A DNA stretch of 64,000 nucleotides. Source: Enoplolaimus lenunculus. Taxonomy: Eukaryota > Nematoda > Enoplea > Enoplida > Thoracostomopsidae. Position numbers and translations under genes: made by a program. Under the pieces are notes generated by a model. It ran no database searches. It saw only the letters and a list, made by a program, of their open reading frames with translations, and had not been told where the DNA came from. Positions within the stretch are counted from its first letter, which is position 1; the number at the start of each line of letters is the position of its first letter. Shown piece by piece: positions 44,806 to 58,000 of the stretch. The stretch spans positions 34,087-98,086 of the forward strand of contig JASANG010003435.1 of assembly GCA_030248215.1 (NCBI GenBank), written 5' to 3'.

Positions 44806-45277
44806 GAGTACTCAGGCTTTTCATTTCGGTGGGGGGCACCTTCAGCTAACAGTTTTCTGGCAAGCGACCGAGGATTTTTTTACCTCTAGAATCGAGGACG
44901 TTATTCTGAAGTCTGTAGAAATGTCTTTTTATCTCGTATCTTCAGATATTTCGGAAGAGATATATTTGTTTTGTCGCAACTTGCATCTGCCCCCTGGGTA
45001 CAGGTTAAGAGTGAGCAGGAGGGCGAAGCGTTTAGGGGGTTAACACCACTTACAAATGAGTGAAGATTAGGCAAAAACTCGAATTTTATATTTGATGTAT
45101 AGATAGTGAACCATTTGTTGGCCAACTGGTATCTGTGTAAAACAATGATTAATTGCAGGGTGCAAATATTTTGGCTTAAATTTCACAAAATGAGTTGTGT
45201 ACAATAAGCTGGTCTGGTTGAGCCTTTTCCGGCCTTTATAGAAACTACAAATTCTTGTCAAGCCATCGTATCGTATT

Positions 45278-45444
45278 TTAACCCCTTCTCATATAGAGTT
45301 GACTATGGGCAACTCAGCGCAGTGTATATACGTTAAATAATATATATCGCACAGTTTACTCCCACTACAGTCACCGGAGTTCGAATCCAAGCATAAAAGT
45401 ATGTCTCAGATGAAATAGAAAATATTCATGTGATAAAGGGTTAA
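45278..45444. mobile_element. TTAA-flanked piggyBac-like MITE, deleted copy
   Basis: TTAA (45278-45281) then CCCCTTCTCATATAG at one end, and CATGTGATAAAGGG then TTAA (45441-45444) at the other. It keeps a B-box-like GGAGTTCGAATCC on the plus strand but has lost the A-box part. Confidence 0.7.
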
Positions 45445-46694
45445 ATTAAGTTAACTCATGGAGAGTAATAATTCGTTGGAAGATGAAGTAAGGGAAAAGA
45501 TCGGTGCAGGGGGTTGGGGCGTGCGCGTTTTCCCTTCCAGAAAGTTTTTAAGATAAAATGGTAAGGTCTCTACGTTTGAATTTTTTATTTTTGTATCACG
45601 AAAATTGCGTTTAGTTTCTCGTACGTTTCGGTTGCGAGGCTTGTTTCAGTATTTATTACGTACACTCCCGTCAAACTATTAATGAAACATATTAAGGTCC
45701 TCACGCGTATTTTTTTCCTTTTGTACCACGGAAATTGCGTTTGGCGTCTCGCTCGCAAAGTTTTTTCACAATGCATATAGCGTACCCCAATCCCGTTAAA
45801 AAATTTCTGGATCCGTATCTGGGAACAAAGTTGAATAAAACAATCATATTTTCCATTGTATGGCTAAACGAGGCCAAAAATTTTTTAAAGAAAGGTCCCA
45901 AAAACTTTCTCGAGAGAATGCGAACGATGGCCATCAGTCTTTGGGCAGGCAGGCCTTCCTTTCAGGGGTGGTGATTAAACCTTCAGCGAATATCCTAGAA
46001 AACGAATAAAGTATATTTATTTCTTTTAATTTATCTTATATAGAAAGGTTTGTGAGTTTGCTAATATTAAGCTTCTTATCATTTTTACTGCGGCAATTGC
46101 TTTGTTTTGTCAGATTTTGCTAAATTTTGAAAAAATAAGTACATCATTGTTTTTTGTTCACGGGGGATCCAACAATATTTAGGGGAGGTGTTTAGGCTGG
46201 GATTTACAGATTAAAGTAAAAATCCAAGGAATACTTGACACGAGAACTCGATGAAGTGACTAATAATATGCTATTAATTCAATTGCAACTGCACTCAGAG
46301 GCGGAGGGACCTTATCATTTATCATCAAAAAAATTTCTGAGGGGAATATTGTAATGAGTATGGACCTTGCCATTTTAGCACAAAAAACATTCTGAGGAAA
46401 AAATGAAACTTATACAAAAAAATTTTCTGGGTGGAAAAATTGTTAGGTAGGAGGGGCCTTAACATTTTATCACTACCGTCCCCCTACCTCTGGATTCGTT
46501 GGTGAATATATTTTATTTTCTTAAAAATTAGGACGTCGATGGCTACGAAGTGACTGTTTAACATTATATACTTGGCCAAATGTTTTCAAGAAGGGACTTC
46601 ATGGCGATGCTTTTGTAGACAAACCTTGGTTTCTTCTCATATTTTTTATATTTGTTGTAATTTTAAAATTTTGAAAAAATATTGTTTCAAACTC

Positions 46695-46858
46695 GGACCC
46701 ATGTAAAGGTCAGCGTTGGAACGGTATTCTGCGAGACTGCAATTGAGAGTAAAGCTGAAGCTTTACACTATTTTTTGCTTAGGTATTAACTCATTTTGTA
46801 CGTTTAGGCTTACGAATATGCTTATACTACTGTAACGGCCGAGTTCTATATGTTGGCC
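46695..46858 (+). mobile_element. hAT-type MITE with near-perfect 8-bp duplication
   Basis: GGACCCATGTAAAGGTCAGC to CTATATGTTGGCC. The flanks caaactcg and caaacgcg differ at one base of eight, supporting hAT-type insertion. Confidence 0.7.
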
Positions 46859-46979
46859 CAAACGCGCAGCGGATTTTGGCAATTGTTTCAAAGACAAAAC
46901 GACAAACAGTTGTAATATATGTTACCAATAGCGGCGTAATATAATTAAACCGAGTCCTCAGGATCGATCTGTGCTGTGC

Positions 46980-47100
46980 AAAGGCGTCCGCAGAAAATTG
47001 TATTCAGTGGCACCGAATAATTTTGAGGGCCATTATAATTAAAATTCAAGATTACTTTTTGACCGGTGGGACACGGCCCCCAATGCCCTCGCGCCAAGGG
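46980..47100. repeat. GGGGCGTCC element copy, shortened
   Basis: AAGGCGTCCGCAGAAAATTG, CACCGAATAATTTT and GGCCCCCAATGCCC. Confidence 0.55.
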
Positions 47101-47607
47101 AACGCCTTAGGTGCCGCAATGCACAGTGATTGATGAACAAAAGTGCAAGGTTTAAATATATTTCTACATTTAAAACATTCGTCAGCTTGAAAGTTTCAAT
47201 GGTCGATTTCAATTTTGATCCGCTGCTGATTTACTAATACGCGATGTATTTTTATAATTAAATTTGAACAAATCCATCCTTTGCGGCTCAAAAGGTTAAC
47301 GGCAGAGGCGAATAAAAAATTTCTAACAGGGATTGGGCTCGCAAATGTTATGAAACGCATTGTATGGGTTTTATCGCAGAAAATTTCGGAGGGTAAGAAT
47401 TGCATTTTTTACAAAACAATTTATTGAGGAGGATAATTGTCAGGTAGGAAACTTACCGTGTATATCACAAACAAAATTTTGATGTGAGGGGCGTGCGCCC
47501 TCCCCCTACGCCGCCGGTTCGAACCCCGCTGTATATATTCACAGTGAAAATTTCGTTAAGGGTTCTTTACGGTTACCTTAGAATTACATTCACTGGTAAG
47601 CTTAAGA

Positions 47608-47877
47608 TTAACCCTTTCTCACATGAATATTTTCTATTTCCCCTGAGACCTACTTTTATGCTAGGATACGAACTCCAGTGACTGGAGTGGGAGGCGTATA
47701 CCATCACCACAAAGCTATAGGAGCTTGACGCTCGAGCCCGAGGGGCTCTCACGTCTTGTGGCGATTTAGTACTATGTATACGTGTTGCAATTGTTAAACA
47801 CGGTGCGATATATACTATTAAACGTATATACACTGCGCTGAGTTGCCTATAGGCAACTCAATGTGAGAAGGGGTTAA
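47608..47877. mobile_element. TTAA-flanked piggyBac-like MITE carrying a tRNA-like segment
   Basis: The 270-bp element is bounded by TTAA on both sides, with inverted ends CCCTTTCTCACAT and ATGTGAGAAGGGG. On the minus strand the middle reads TATAGCTTTGTGGTGATGG...GGAGTTCGTATCC, resembling tRNA A and B boxes. Confidence 0.8.
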
Positions 47878-48421
47878 GTTTATACTCACGCTGGGCCTGT
47901 TCTGTAGATTCAATTATTAATAGCGGTATCTAGTCTTAAAGATCATGTAGCTTTGCTATCATTGAACCAATCGTTAACATAATCATTGTTCGTCTCTCGT
48001 TGTATGAGTTCAAGCCCGTAGCCAGTTCAACATGCTAAAGCGAGCTAAAAAATTTTCAGGAACGGCACGGAAGGTATTCGCAGAACTTACAACGAAATTG
48101 AAATTTCTTCGAGAGGGATTTTTCTCGAGGTGGGCAGAGCCCCCCTGCCCCCCCTCTATATACAGGATCGTGTGAGGTCTGCATTTTTTAAATTTTGAAA
48201 AATTTCAAAACATTTTATCAAAAATTGTCTGAAATTTTTATTGTATTCGATGTAGGTATATTGACGGCTTGAAAAACACTGGATAAAAGTACGAGGATGT
48301 GGTCTGTAGCCGTAGAGTTGTGAGTTATGATGCACCATTTCCGGAAGCCCCAAATAGCCATGAATTTTTATTTGAGCAGATTAAATTTTATTCGGTATCA
48401 CGGCAATTCGTTGCCGAATTA

Positions 48422-48563
48422 GGGTTGCGCTATAGGTATTGGTCGTACGGCGCCGTCAGTCACTCGTACGGCGCCGTTTGACACCCGTACGGTGCCGCTT
48501 CACCCGTAGGCGCCGTACGGGTGACGAACGGCGCCTGACGTCATCAAAAGTCTAGCGGTGCCC
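48422..48563. mobile_element. GGGTGGCGC-family element
   Basis: GGGTTGCGCTATAGG and the inverted CTAGCGGTGCCC mark the ends. The interior repeats CGTACGGCGCCGT. It lies about 400 bp upstream of the fibrinogen-domain gene start. Confidence 0.7.
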
Positions 48564-48971
48564 TAGCTCGAAAATGGTGCAAAACACCAATATTTACTAT
48601 TTTAAGAATTTTAGCAACGTAAAATTTTAGGATCACAAAATGTAGCATATCTGTATGATTTAGATTTGCCCTGCTTCTGTGTGGATTTTAAGCCTAGCAA
48701 CTTATGCAGTTCGACTGTTTGAATACCGATTGCTAACTGATGACAGATTCTGCGTGCAGTAGAGAGCTCGGGACAATGGTAATGGTTCAGTTTTAACAAA
48801 CCGTGTTTTTGACCGTTATTTTAAGAAAAATTCGCAATTTGAAATGAAATGTATTAATATTTATTTAGTAAATACCCAAACTAAATCTATTTGTTATTAG
48901 CTTGTATTATAATCTGCATAATAATTCCACGTTAATACATTGAATTGAATTGAATTGAGCTGAATTGAATA

Positions 48972-49085
48972 ATGCTAGCTCGGACACTGCTGTACTCATT
49001 AATTGAGTTACTTTTGCTCGCTGGTTCGAGGTCCGCTGCCTCTGAAGAATCATCCAACACACTTGATGTTTGGAAGGAACTCGGT
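48972..49085 (+). CDS. Fibrinogen-domain gene exon 1: signal peptide
   Basis: ATG opens MLARTLLYSLIELLLLAGSR followed by SAASEESS, a textbook signal peptide with cleavage likely near residue 22-24. The exon ends phase 0 at GTAAGT. A short GAATT-type simple repeat lies directly upstream (48940-48971). Confidence 0.85.
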
Positions 49086-52000
49086 GTAAGTTTGAGTTTT
49101 TTGCTATTTTAAAAACATTTGCTAAGCCTAAGCCTAAATACGCAAAAGGTTTTGAACTTGTATATATTATATTCGAAATACATTTTTTAAAATATTTTTC
49201 GAGAAATCGTGTTTACATTATGAGCTTGTAATAAACAATTTGTATTGCAAAGTTTTCAACATATTTGAAGATTAAGCATACCAGGGTGCAACCGGAATTC
49301 CGGTTCCGGTAGAGAAATCCAGTATTTTTCACTATCCGGTTCAGGTATAAAATACGGTATTTTTTCGCCGGAATTTGCCGGTATTTTCGGTATTGAAAAG
49401 TTTTCTCATTCGAAATTTAAGAAAAAACTGACATATTATTCTTACTTATTTTTCTAAAATTGTCTGAGGGTGTATTGCCAAAATTTTCAATTTGTGTCAT
49501 ACTTTATACTTGATCATACGTTTCCAGCAGCTGCAAGATTTTGGCATCCTAAATAATGTGTTTACACCGTTAAAAGCGATAAAATAGCGTTAAAATGAAT
49601 ATTCTGTAACCAAATTTTTTTCCGGTTCCGGTATTTCTTTAACTTTTCGGTTCCGGTTTCGTTTCCGGTATTTTATAATTCCGGTTGCACCCTGAGCATA
49701 GCATAGGAAATATTATGAATGTACAGAAATCTTGTCCTCAAGTTTAATTTCAATATATCTTGAGTTAATATTCGTAAGAATTCTTTTCAGGCTCTGCAGG
49801 ACCGACTGAATCGAAGCGAAAATGAAATTGCCAAATTGAAAGTTGAATTTAACTCGCAACAACTACGCATACAACATTTTCAACATTTAAACGAACAAGC
49901 GCAACGACGCGAGTTGCGCAACCTGCATCAAATCCGACATCTGCGATTGCAATTGCATAATTCTTCGACCGGTAGGTTTAATTGTAGTTTCCGGGTGAAA
50001 GAGATCAAAAGAAGGCAGGAATGTCGCTAGGACTTTCTTATGGGAGAAGGTAACCGTGTCTAAAAGGTTTTGTGGCCGAGCTTAGCGAGCGAGAAAATTT
50101 ATTTACCTCTGCAGGTTACTCTACAGTCTGTAAGGGTTTCTTTTTTAAGTCTTCGCACAAATTTCAGTAGGATATTTTGCATACGGCCCTGGTGAAGCTG
50201 TTTTTGTTTACTGCATTCCGTTTTGTCCAGTTAATATTAGGTTCTCTACACTAGCAAACTGTAGAAACTGGAACTATCAAAATTCTACATCCAGCCATGT
50301 CCGTTTTAGTTTAAGAATCTTTGAAGGGCAAATTGCTCATCACAAGCTCACAGTGTGTTTTCTAAAATAAAATAGCTGCAAAACATAGGACTACAAGCTC
50401 AGTAAAAAAATTGTAAAAATATGCAAATCACAAATAACTATCGTCCACCTCTCTATTTCTTCCAAATTTATAGATATTTTTAATAATTTAATTTTATTTT
50501 CAGAACGAACCTCATTTTACTCAAATGTATTCAGTCAACTGAACGAACTGAAGCTTCAATGTTCTGAAATTGCCGTTCAACGACGTCGCGTGCGTCGCAG
50601 AGCAGCCGATCATCATAGTATTTATTTACTAAAAAATGAGGTGAGTCCAAATTTGCAAGAATTATTCAGTTCAGAAACGACTTGGTAATCTCTTGAATGA
50701 ACTCGCCCTTAGGTTTCTGGTTTATGACAAGACCATAAACGTTTTGGCTTAATTTTTAATTTTAGTATTTCTGCGTGTTATCAAGTTTAAAGTTTTAGTG
50801 TGCAGTATAATTTACAATAGTTTTGTCAATCAAGCCGCAAAACCTCTTATAGACCAAGGGGACCATGTATAAATCGGGGCGCAACGTTTTTCTGTTGGAC
50901 TGCAATAGAGTAAGCTTAACCGTGTGTAGAATATTTTTTGCTTAGGCTTAGGAATAGGCTCACTCTTATGGCTATATAATAGGGTGGAATATATTTTTAA
51001 CCGACTTAAACACATAATAAAAAAGCCATTCATTCATTGTGCTAAGTTGCTCGTAGTATACTTTATGCGAGAAAGATCTCAAAAAATTTTGAGGTCAATT
51101 TTAGGTTCGCAATCTTAAAACCGACATGGATCGAATCCAACGGGTTGAACAACACGAATTACCCGATCTGGCGTCAGCAGTAAAATTGAACGCTGCTCGA
51201 CTTGAACGACTATCGCCGCCAATCGTTGTTCACTTTGAAAACTCAGAAACTCGCATTGAAAATGCGACTAAATATCGAGGACATTCCAAAAATTCTCTTC
51301 AAAGTAATAGCTTAGCGCTATAATATTCATTTTCTGGCAGGAGCGCGTGCAAAGCGGTATAGGGGATATATTTTCCCTGGAAATCTCTGGAAGATTGATA
51401 AAGACAACATATATACAGGTTCTACTGCAATTTTCATTAATTGCAAAGGTAGCAAAAAATTTTGCCAAAAACGCTCTACCCGTTATGTTCTCCAGGTAAA
51501 AAAGTTGCCTACGCTTATTGCAAGCACAGCGAACACCGGGTGTTCCTTAACTCTTTCTCACATGAATAGTTTCAATTTCAAATGAGACGTAATTTCAAGG
51601 TAAGATTCGAACCCCAGTCTCACGAATGGGAGGCGTTTATGATGACCACTGAGCTATAGGAGCTTGACGCTCGAGCCCGAGGCGACAATCACGTCTTGTG
51701 GAGATTTTGCACTGCGCATATATGTTAGAATTGTTAAACACGGCTCACTATGTCTATATTGCTCGTATATATTGTATTTAGTTGCTCATAGTATACTCTA
51801 TGAGTGAGAGGGTTAAAGTACACACAAGGCAGATTATTTAGTGAAATAATTAATAATAGCATTTCAGCAATTTTTGATGTGGCATTCCATATTTTTATAT
51901 AATTATTCTATCTTCTCGCGACTTTTATCTATTCAGCACAGTTTTAAACGATGAACAGTGCAATTGTAGAATGTCATTCTGCCGAAGACTTTTCCTCTTG

Positions 52001-55000
52001 ATTTTTCGATAAGTTTCAAAACCGCTAGAATTTCATCTCATATTTTTGCCCCAAATTTGCCGGACTGCACCATGATTCCGAAATTCACTTACCACCGCCT
52101 CTCACTATGGGACCCTACATTCCACTTCCATCTCTGTGGCAGAGCCCCGCCCTACTCTTTGTTGCCTAGATACTTGGCTTATAGGCATTCATTTGCTCGG
52201 GCCGACCAAACCATTTACATTACAAATTAACCAAAGTTTGTTTGGCTTCTCGCTTGCTTTGCTGTACTTTTTTAGCAATTATTAATTGTGCTTCCGTTAT
52301 TAAAATGGTCTCCATCCAAAACTCACCTCGAGGTATTAAATTATTTGCAATATTCCAGGATTCTCGAACCCCGAACCGGGTCCAATATCCAGCTCAAAGT
52401 TGGATTCAATTGAACTTACTTCGATAGACGACCGGTTGAAAAAGCTCGAGGCAAAATCAGAATCTCTTGAACAACGATCTTACGCTGCGTCTGATTCAAT
52501 GAAGTGGATGCAGTTTGTGCTGGATAGCGCTACGTAAGAAACTATTGACCACCAGGGTGCGACCGGATATCCGGCTTCGGTTTACTATCCGGCAAAACCC
52601 GCATCCGGTTCCAGTTCCCGTACCGGTATAAACCTACCGGATTTCGGTGGTGATGTCGTAAATCTCAAATTATTGCAAATTATGTTATGAGATGTCATGT
52701 TTTCAGTCCCATTATACATGTAAGTATACAGTAGTCCAACAGAACCGAAAAGGTATTTGAGCATACGTTGATTGTCCGAACATGGTTTGGTAATTTGTCA
52801 GATATACAGTATTTTTCTGTGATATTTCGGTGAGTTTTCTTAATTGGTAAGAAAAAAGATGACAAATAAAGCAGAAATTTTTTTAATTTACATTACCTTG
52901 GTGTATTCTGTGTTATTACCATGTGCTTTATGTTTGTTGCGACTATATCTTAATATGACCTCGCCTGACTTTAAAATGCACTGAGTTAAACTTGAAAGTC
53001 AATGTAAAATTCAACGCGTAAAAATTAATATTCATTGCTATAAATCAAAAAGTTTTTAATGCCGCCTACCCTCGGCAACTTTTGACTTATGATGATTGTA
53101 AATTGTCTGGACAGCCTGTTCGCAAGTTTCGTGACTGCGGTAGGCCTGTTCGAATGTCACCAACATGGAGAATCATGAGGATCCGACAAAAGCAATCACC
53201 CCGGCACAGCCATGTCGGGATACATGCACGCACAGAAACTTGACACTTCTCCTAGCCAGAAAATAATCGACTGAAGTGGGAAAATCCAGCTAAGTACTTA
53301 AAGCCTAAGCGTTTCCACAAGTCAACAATGGCTAGGTTTGCGCACAACCCGAAACAGCTCTACCACAAGATCCTGCTAACGCACCTGACTAGAAATGCGT
53401 ATGTCGCTAACCTAAGCGACAACAGTTAAAATTTCAGGACTGCGAGCAACGATATTTGCAAGCAGCGTAAGTATTTCTCGCAAGTAAATCCGCTGCATTT
53501 ATATGGCGCATTCCCAATTGCTAGATAAAACAATACCTCTGAGCTGAAGTTTCATTTCTATCACCGGCAGGAAAATTATTTTTAAGCTAAAAATAACTGC
53601 GCCGCTTTTGTGACCCAAAATTTATTCACAGGTAAAACGAATGCCATTTCCCCATACCGCTACTTTATCCAGCGCTAACCTGTACGCACTCAACAAACTT
53701 AGTTGAATGTACACAACCTAAAATTAGCAAGACTAGTGCGTGATAAATACTATGTGAGAGGCTAAGCCTAGATCCCACCATGCGGGTAGGTTACCTAGGC
53801 TTAGGGATCCGCGACAGGTGATATTTACGGCTTACAGCTACAACACTGGGTTAGCACTTTATTTTAGTATGAAAATGCGTAGCAAAATCTATCAACGAAA
53901 AACAAAAAATAACCTGTTTATTGGTTTGCGTCTGCCTCCGAATGTTTCACGTGTAATGCTTCCATTTCATCTAAGATTTCTAGCGTTGACTGGGTTGTTA
54001 CCCTCCGATGTCCAGATGTAGTTGGAACAAAACGTGCCGTATCCGGAATAAGTGGTTGAGGTCTGGATCCTGAATGTTAGGCCATTTATACTTTGTATGT
54101 TATACAAGCAAATCATGTTTCAGTATAACAAACAGAGCTTTCTAAATATATAAATCGGGGCACTGCATCTCTAAGATTTTTAGAAAGCGTCGACATAACG
54201 GTATAAAGCAATTATAAATTTAAGAATAAAAATCCCAATGTAGATTACCAAGATTTCCGGAGCCAGTTTATCCGGCGGTACAAGCGGTTGTAGGTTCGTC
54301 TGACTCTTGTCAAACCCATCCAAAAGGGTGACTCGGCAACACTGTATTTGCAATTCTACAAAGCTTATAATTAATACTAAATCCACTGCTATGAAGCATG
54401 CAGCACGTTTCGATAAGGCATGACAACTGCGCTACTGAACCTCAAAGTTTTAGCTAATAGTAACCTTAATTTGCATAATGAGTTTTAAACTTTTCACAAA
54501 TTTAAGAAATTTATGAAAAAGAAACAAATTATGCAAATGAGAAGCTAGTTCGAGTTACTAGCCAAACCAAAAATCTGCGTAGCATCATAACTGAAAAGAA
54601 AGAAAGAGAAATCAAGAGAACCGAAAAAGCAAGAATGAAAAGGAGGAAGCAACCAGCAAGGTTGCTGACAAAAGGAAACACACACAAGTGTGTGTGTTTA
54701 CTTCGTGTGGTTAACCGGAACGACGCCGGGTAGGTGACTGGGGTAAAAGGAAGTCAGTTAGGCAGGGTAGATTACTCCTTGGTGTCCCAAACATTTAAGT
54801 TCAATTCAATCGCAATGTATATGCTTGACATTCAATGAAAATGCAAGATCGCATGCCTGCTACCCTGAAAATCCTGCCTCCACCACAAATAGTAGTTAAG
54901 TATATGTATTTGCTCCGTTTTTGACAATACATGGGAGAGTTAAAACATTTTTTAATAAACAGCAAGGGGACAGGTGCAATCACTCCTTTACAATTGCTTA

Positions 55001-58000
55001 TAAAATTTTAGATTTCAACGGCAAAGCGATGCAACCAAATGGGACATTCAACTCGCTGAACTTAAACAAGAGCTCATAGATTTAGACGATGGTTGTTGCT
55101 CGGCTGGCGTTGAATCGATCAGTCTGCCAGTTGACGTACGGGTCCGGCCAGTGATATCTCAAAATTTGATGGTATGTGTCTTAAAGTAGAAGTGGACCGA
55201 AGGGATCACTGGTGCTACCGTAATTCATTGTTATTGACCAGACTTTGGTTGCGAAGGAACTAAATATATAGTTTGTACCTAAGTAAATGTTTTTGTTTCC
55301 TAACACACATTTATTACATGAAATAAATTTGTTCAATATGATCAGAGGGAATACGGTTTCCTTGGCCAATTACGATGTATTAACATTTCACATCGCGCCG
55401 AAAAGGTAAGACCCGCGTCATCGACCGTATTCCACCGCAAGGAAGGCTTGAGGTATCCTAATTGCTTGCTACCCTAGAGAAAATAGGGCCGCCTATGGGT
55501 CTTTAGCATAATGATACAAAATGAACAGGCCTCAGTTACCCTTGCAACTAAGTAATAAAATTATGGCTCTTGTGCATTTCTCCTGCCCACATTATAGGTT
55601 AGTCTCGGGCTTATGCTTTGGCATAGGCTAGAAAATGTTTGCCTATGCTATGCCTGAAGCGTAAGTCTAAAGTTTAACCTTATTATATAGGGGAGTGTAC
55701 AAGAGCCAAAATTACAAAGAAATAGGAATATTTAGCATTTATTACAGAACTACACATAGCCCTGGGGGAACTATTGCTTATTTAGGACGCATCAAACTAT
55801 TCTACAGTTGACGAGTCAGGAAGCGGCTCTGACCCCGGCGACCAGTACTTGACCCCCAACGGTCGAGAAGTCCATCTGACAGCGGCGACATCTCAGCCAA
55901 TTCGACCTAAGCCTAAATCTAAACCATATCATTCGAAAACATACCATATGACAAAATCGCCACATTTGCTGGAAAAACAATTAAAACGTCTACAATCGCA
56001 TGTTTATCCATTAATGGATATGCCGCATACGTTGAAAGTTGTTAAAGATCAAGTATGTGTGACAGGGGGCACAGGCCCTTAGCCAACCCGCAGGCAAGGG
56101 TTTTCGATGACTTTCAAGTAACATCTTTGTAGGGGGGGGGGCAAAATTAATTTTTTCAGGGAGGCTGAGTCCCATGCCTCCACTTAGGCTATGGGTGTGA
56201 GGGCGTGGAAGACGGAAAACAGGATTGCATTGATTTAAAACGACATATAAAGTTAATTGCAATTTAAAAAACCTTATGTAAATTCGGGCCAAAGTATTTA
56301 TCCCCGCTTACAGGTCTTCTGAATACCTTACATCCATCTCCGAATGTTTTTAGACTTCCTAGGACGATGACAACACAGCATACACACTGTACATTTATTC
56401 AGTAGAATTACTTCTATGAAATGATATACATGAAATAATGCGCAACATTCTTATCTCAACTACGCATTTGATCAGGAAGGGGTTGCTCGGGTCAACACCT
56501 ACCTTTTCGGTATTTTTTCAAGCGGTTACTAGTCATTTTTTCAGCTGGTGATAAAAGAAACGTTCCATCGCGATTGTTAGAATTTGGCATTCCTGCAAAA
56601 CCCTGGCTACGCATATGCATGTCATACTATTTGTTAAAATATTTTCAGGTCGCAAATCTGTCCGATAGGGTCCAAAAATTCACTTCAAAACAAGAAAGTG
56701 CAATTTTAGCTCAACAGGAGTATATGAGCAAATCGATGAAGAAATTCAATTCAACTCGACAAGAACTTGGAGATATTCGTCAAAAATTGGGTGCTCTCTC
56801 GCATTCACATGGTGAAACTCTTGCAGGAGTCACACGCGAGCTGGATCAGCTCGTTAGCGATGTTGGAAAAGTATGTTTAAATCAAATAGTTGAAGTCAGT
56901 TTTGAAATTATACTACTCTAAAAATTGATCTATACTCGTCGGACGCCGCTGTGCGCTGGCGTGCGGCACAGAAAAATTTCTATTAAACATTCCGCCAAAT
57001 AGCTTTGTCTATATTTTGGCTTGCAACGCATAGCGGAGTGCAGTGGCGGATCTATGGGATAACCACCCCGGCCGTGCCCCCCAACAACAACTCGACAAAA
57101 ATTATATAGAGTGTCAATTGCTGTTCTACGCTGTTTATTTCTCTTTTATGCTCAATAGTATAAACAGCTTATAATATGCTGCCCTGTTATTTTAGTGCAG
57201 TCTCGGACGATTTTTGTCGTCACTAAGCAGGGTGGCACCGAACCATTAATATCACTAATTCCGAACCTTGATCCTGAAATTGTTTTCATACAGATAAAAG
57301 TACATTTATATTCAACAGTGGCCAATGCCAACAGTACAAGCCGAAAAATATGCAGGTAATAGAAACGTGTGAATTTTGAAATATCTAGAACAAAAATTCA
57401 TTGAAGATAAATTGAAGTCCATAACCGCGAATGCTAAAACACTTCCCGAAAATAGCAAGCAGTTCTAACTCATTCAAAAACAGAAACAGATTTTGCTGAA
57501 GCTGACTGGATTTTGCTTTTCAAAAACTGAATTGGCTTCCGAATCCGAGCCTTTAAATTTGTGTCTGTTTGAAACCAAATCCGAACTTATGTTGGCACCC
57601 TGCTGTATAGATCTAAATTGCGTGTTTTAGTTGTGATTCATCTTAATTGAACGAACGTAAAGAAGTCAATTTTATGGCAATAGTTCGTGGTTTGTGTGTG
57701 GGTAAAAAAATAAGTTTATTACCTGTGAAATTTTGCCCCCGACAAAATTGTTGGTGAAACTAGAGGTGTTCAGTGTCCGCTACGCCGTCAATTTGAGTTA
57801 ACCTCATTGTGTTTATCAATAAAACTTTTGCCGTCATCGATTCAATTTAAGTTGCCCCTCTTATAGTATCAATTAAGCCGTTTCCTGTCCAATTGCAGCT
57901 TGAGTTCAACTCGACTCAAACTCACTCACTTCTCGCCGTGTTGGAGTTATCTCAACGTGAGCATTTTTCAACCCTTCATCAATTTGCCTCAGACATCAAC

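Larger units (their letters stand above)
33436..48938. other. 15-kb gene-poor, repeat-dense interval
   Basis: Apart from the listed elements there are fragments of a repeat containing TTGCGTTTCATAAAATCTGC and GGATCCGCCTCTG (34430-34735, 45560-45815, 46300-46500, 47280-47500). One weak candidate exon is at 42537-42712 (minus). No gene could be supported. Confidence 0.4.

Noticed and set aside
44630-45043. 137-codon open frame
   Set aside because: Its first half is the GGGGCGTCC repeat seen in three other places, and the remainder shows no family.
53439-53467. Apparent micro-exon between TTTCAG and GTAAGT in the fibrinogen-domain gene
   Set aside because: Its length shifts phase from 2 to 1, which puts an early stop in the next exon (55012), so it is not used in the model.
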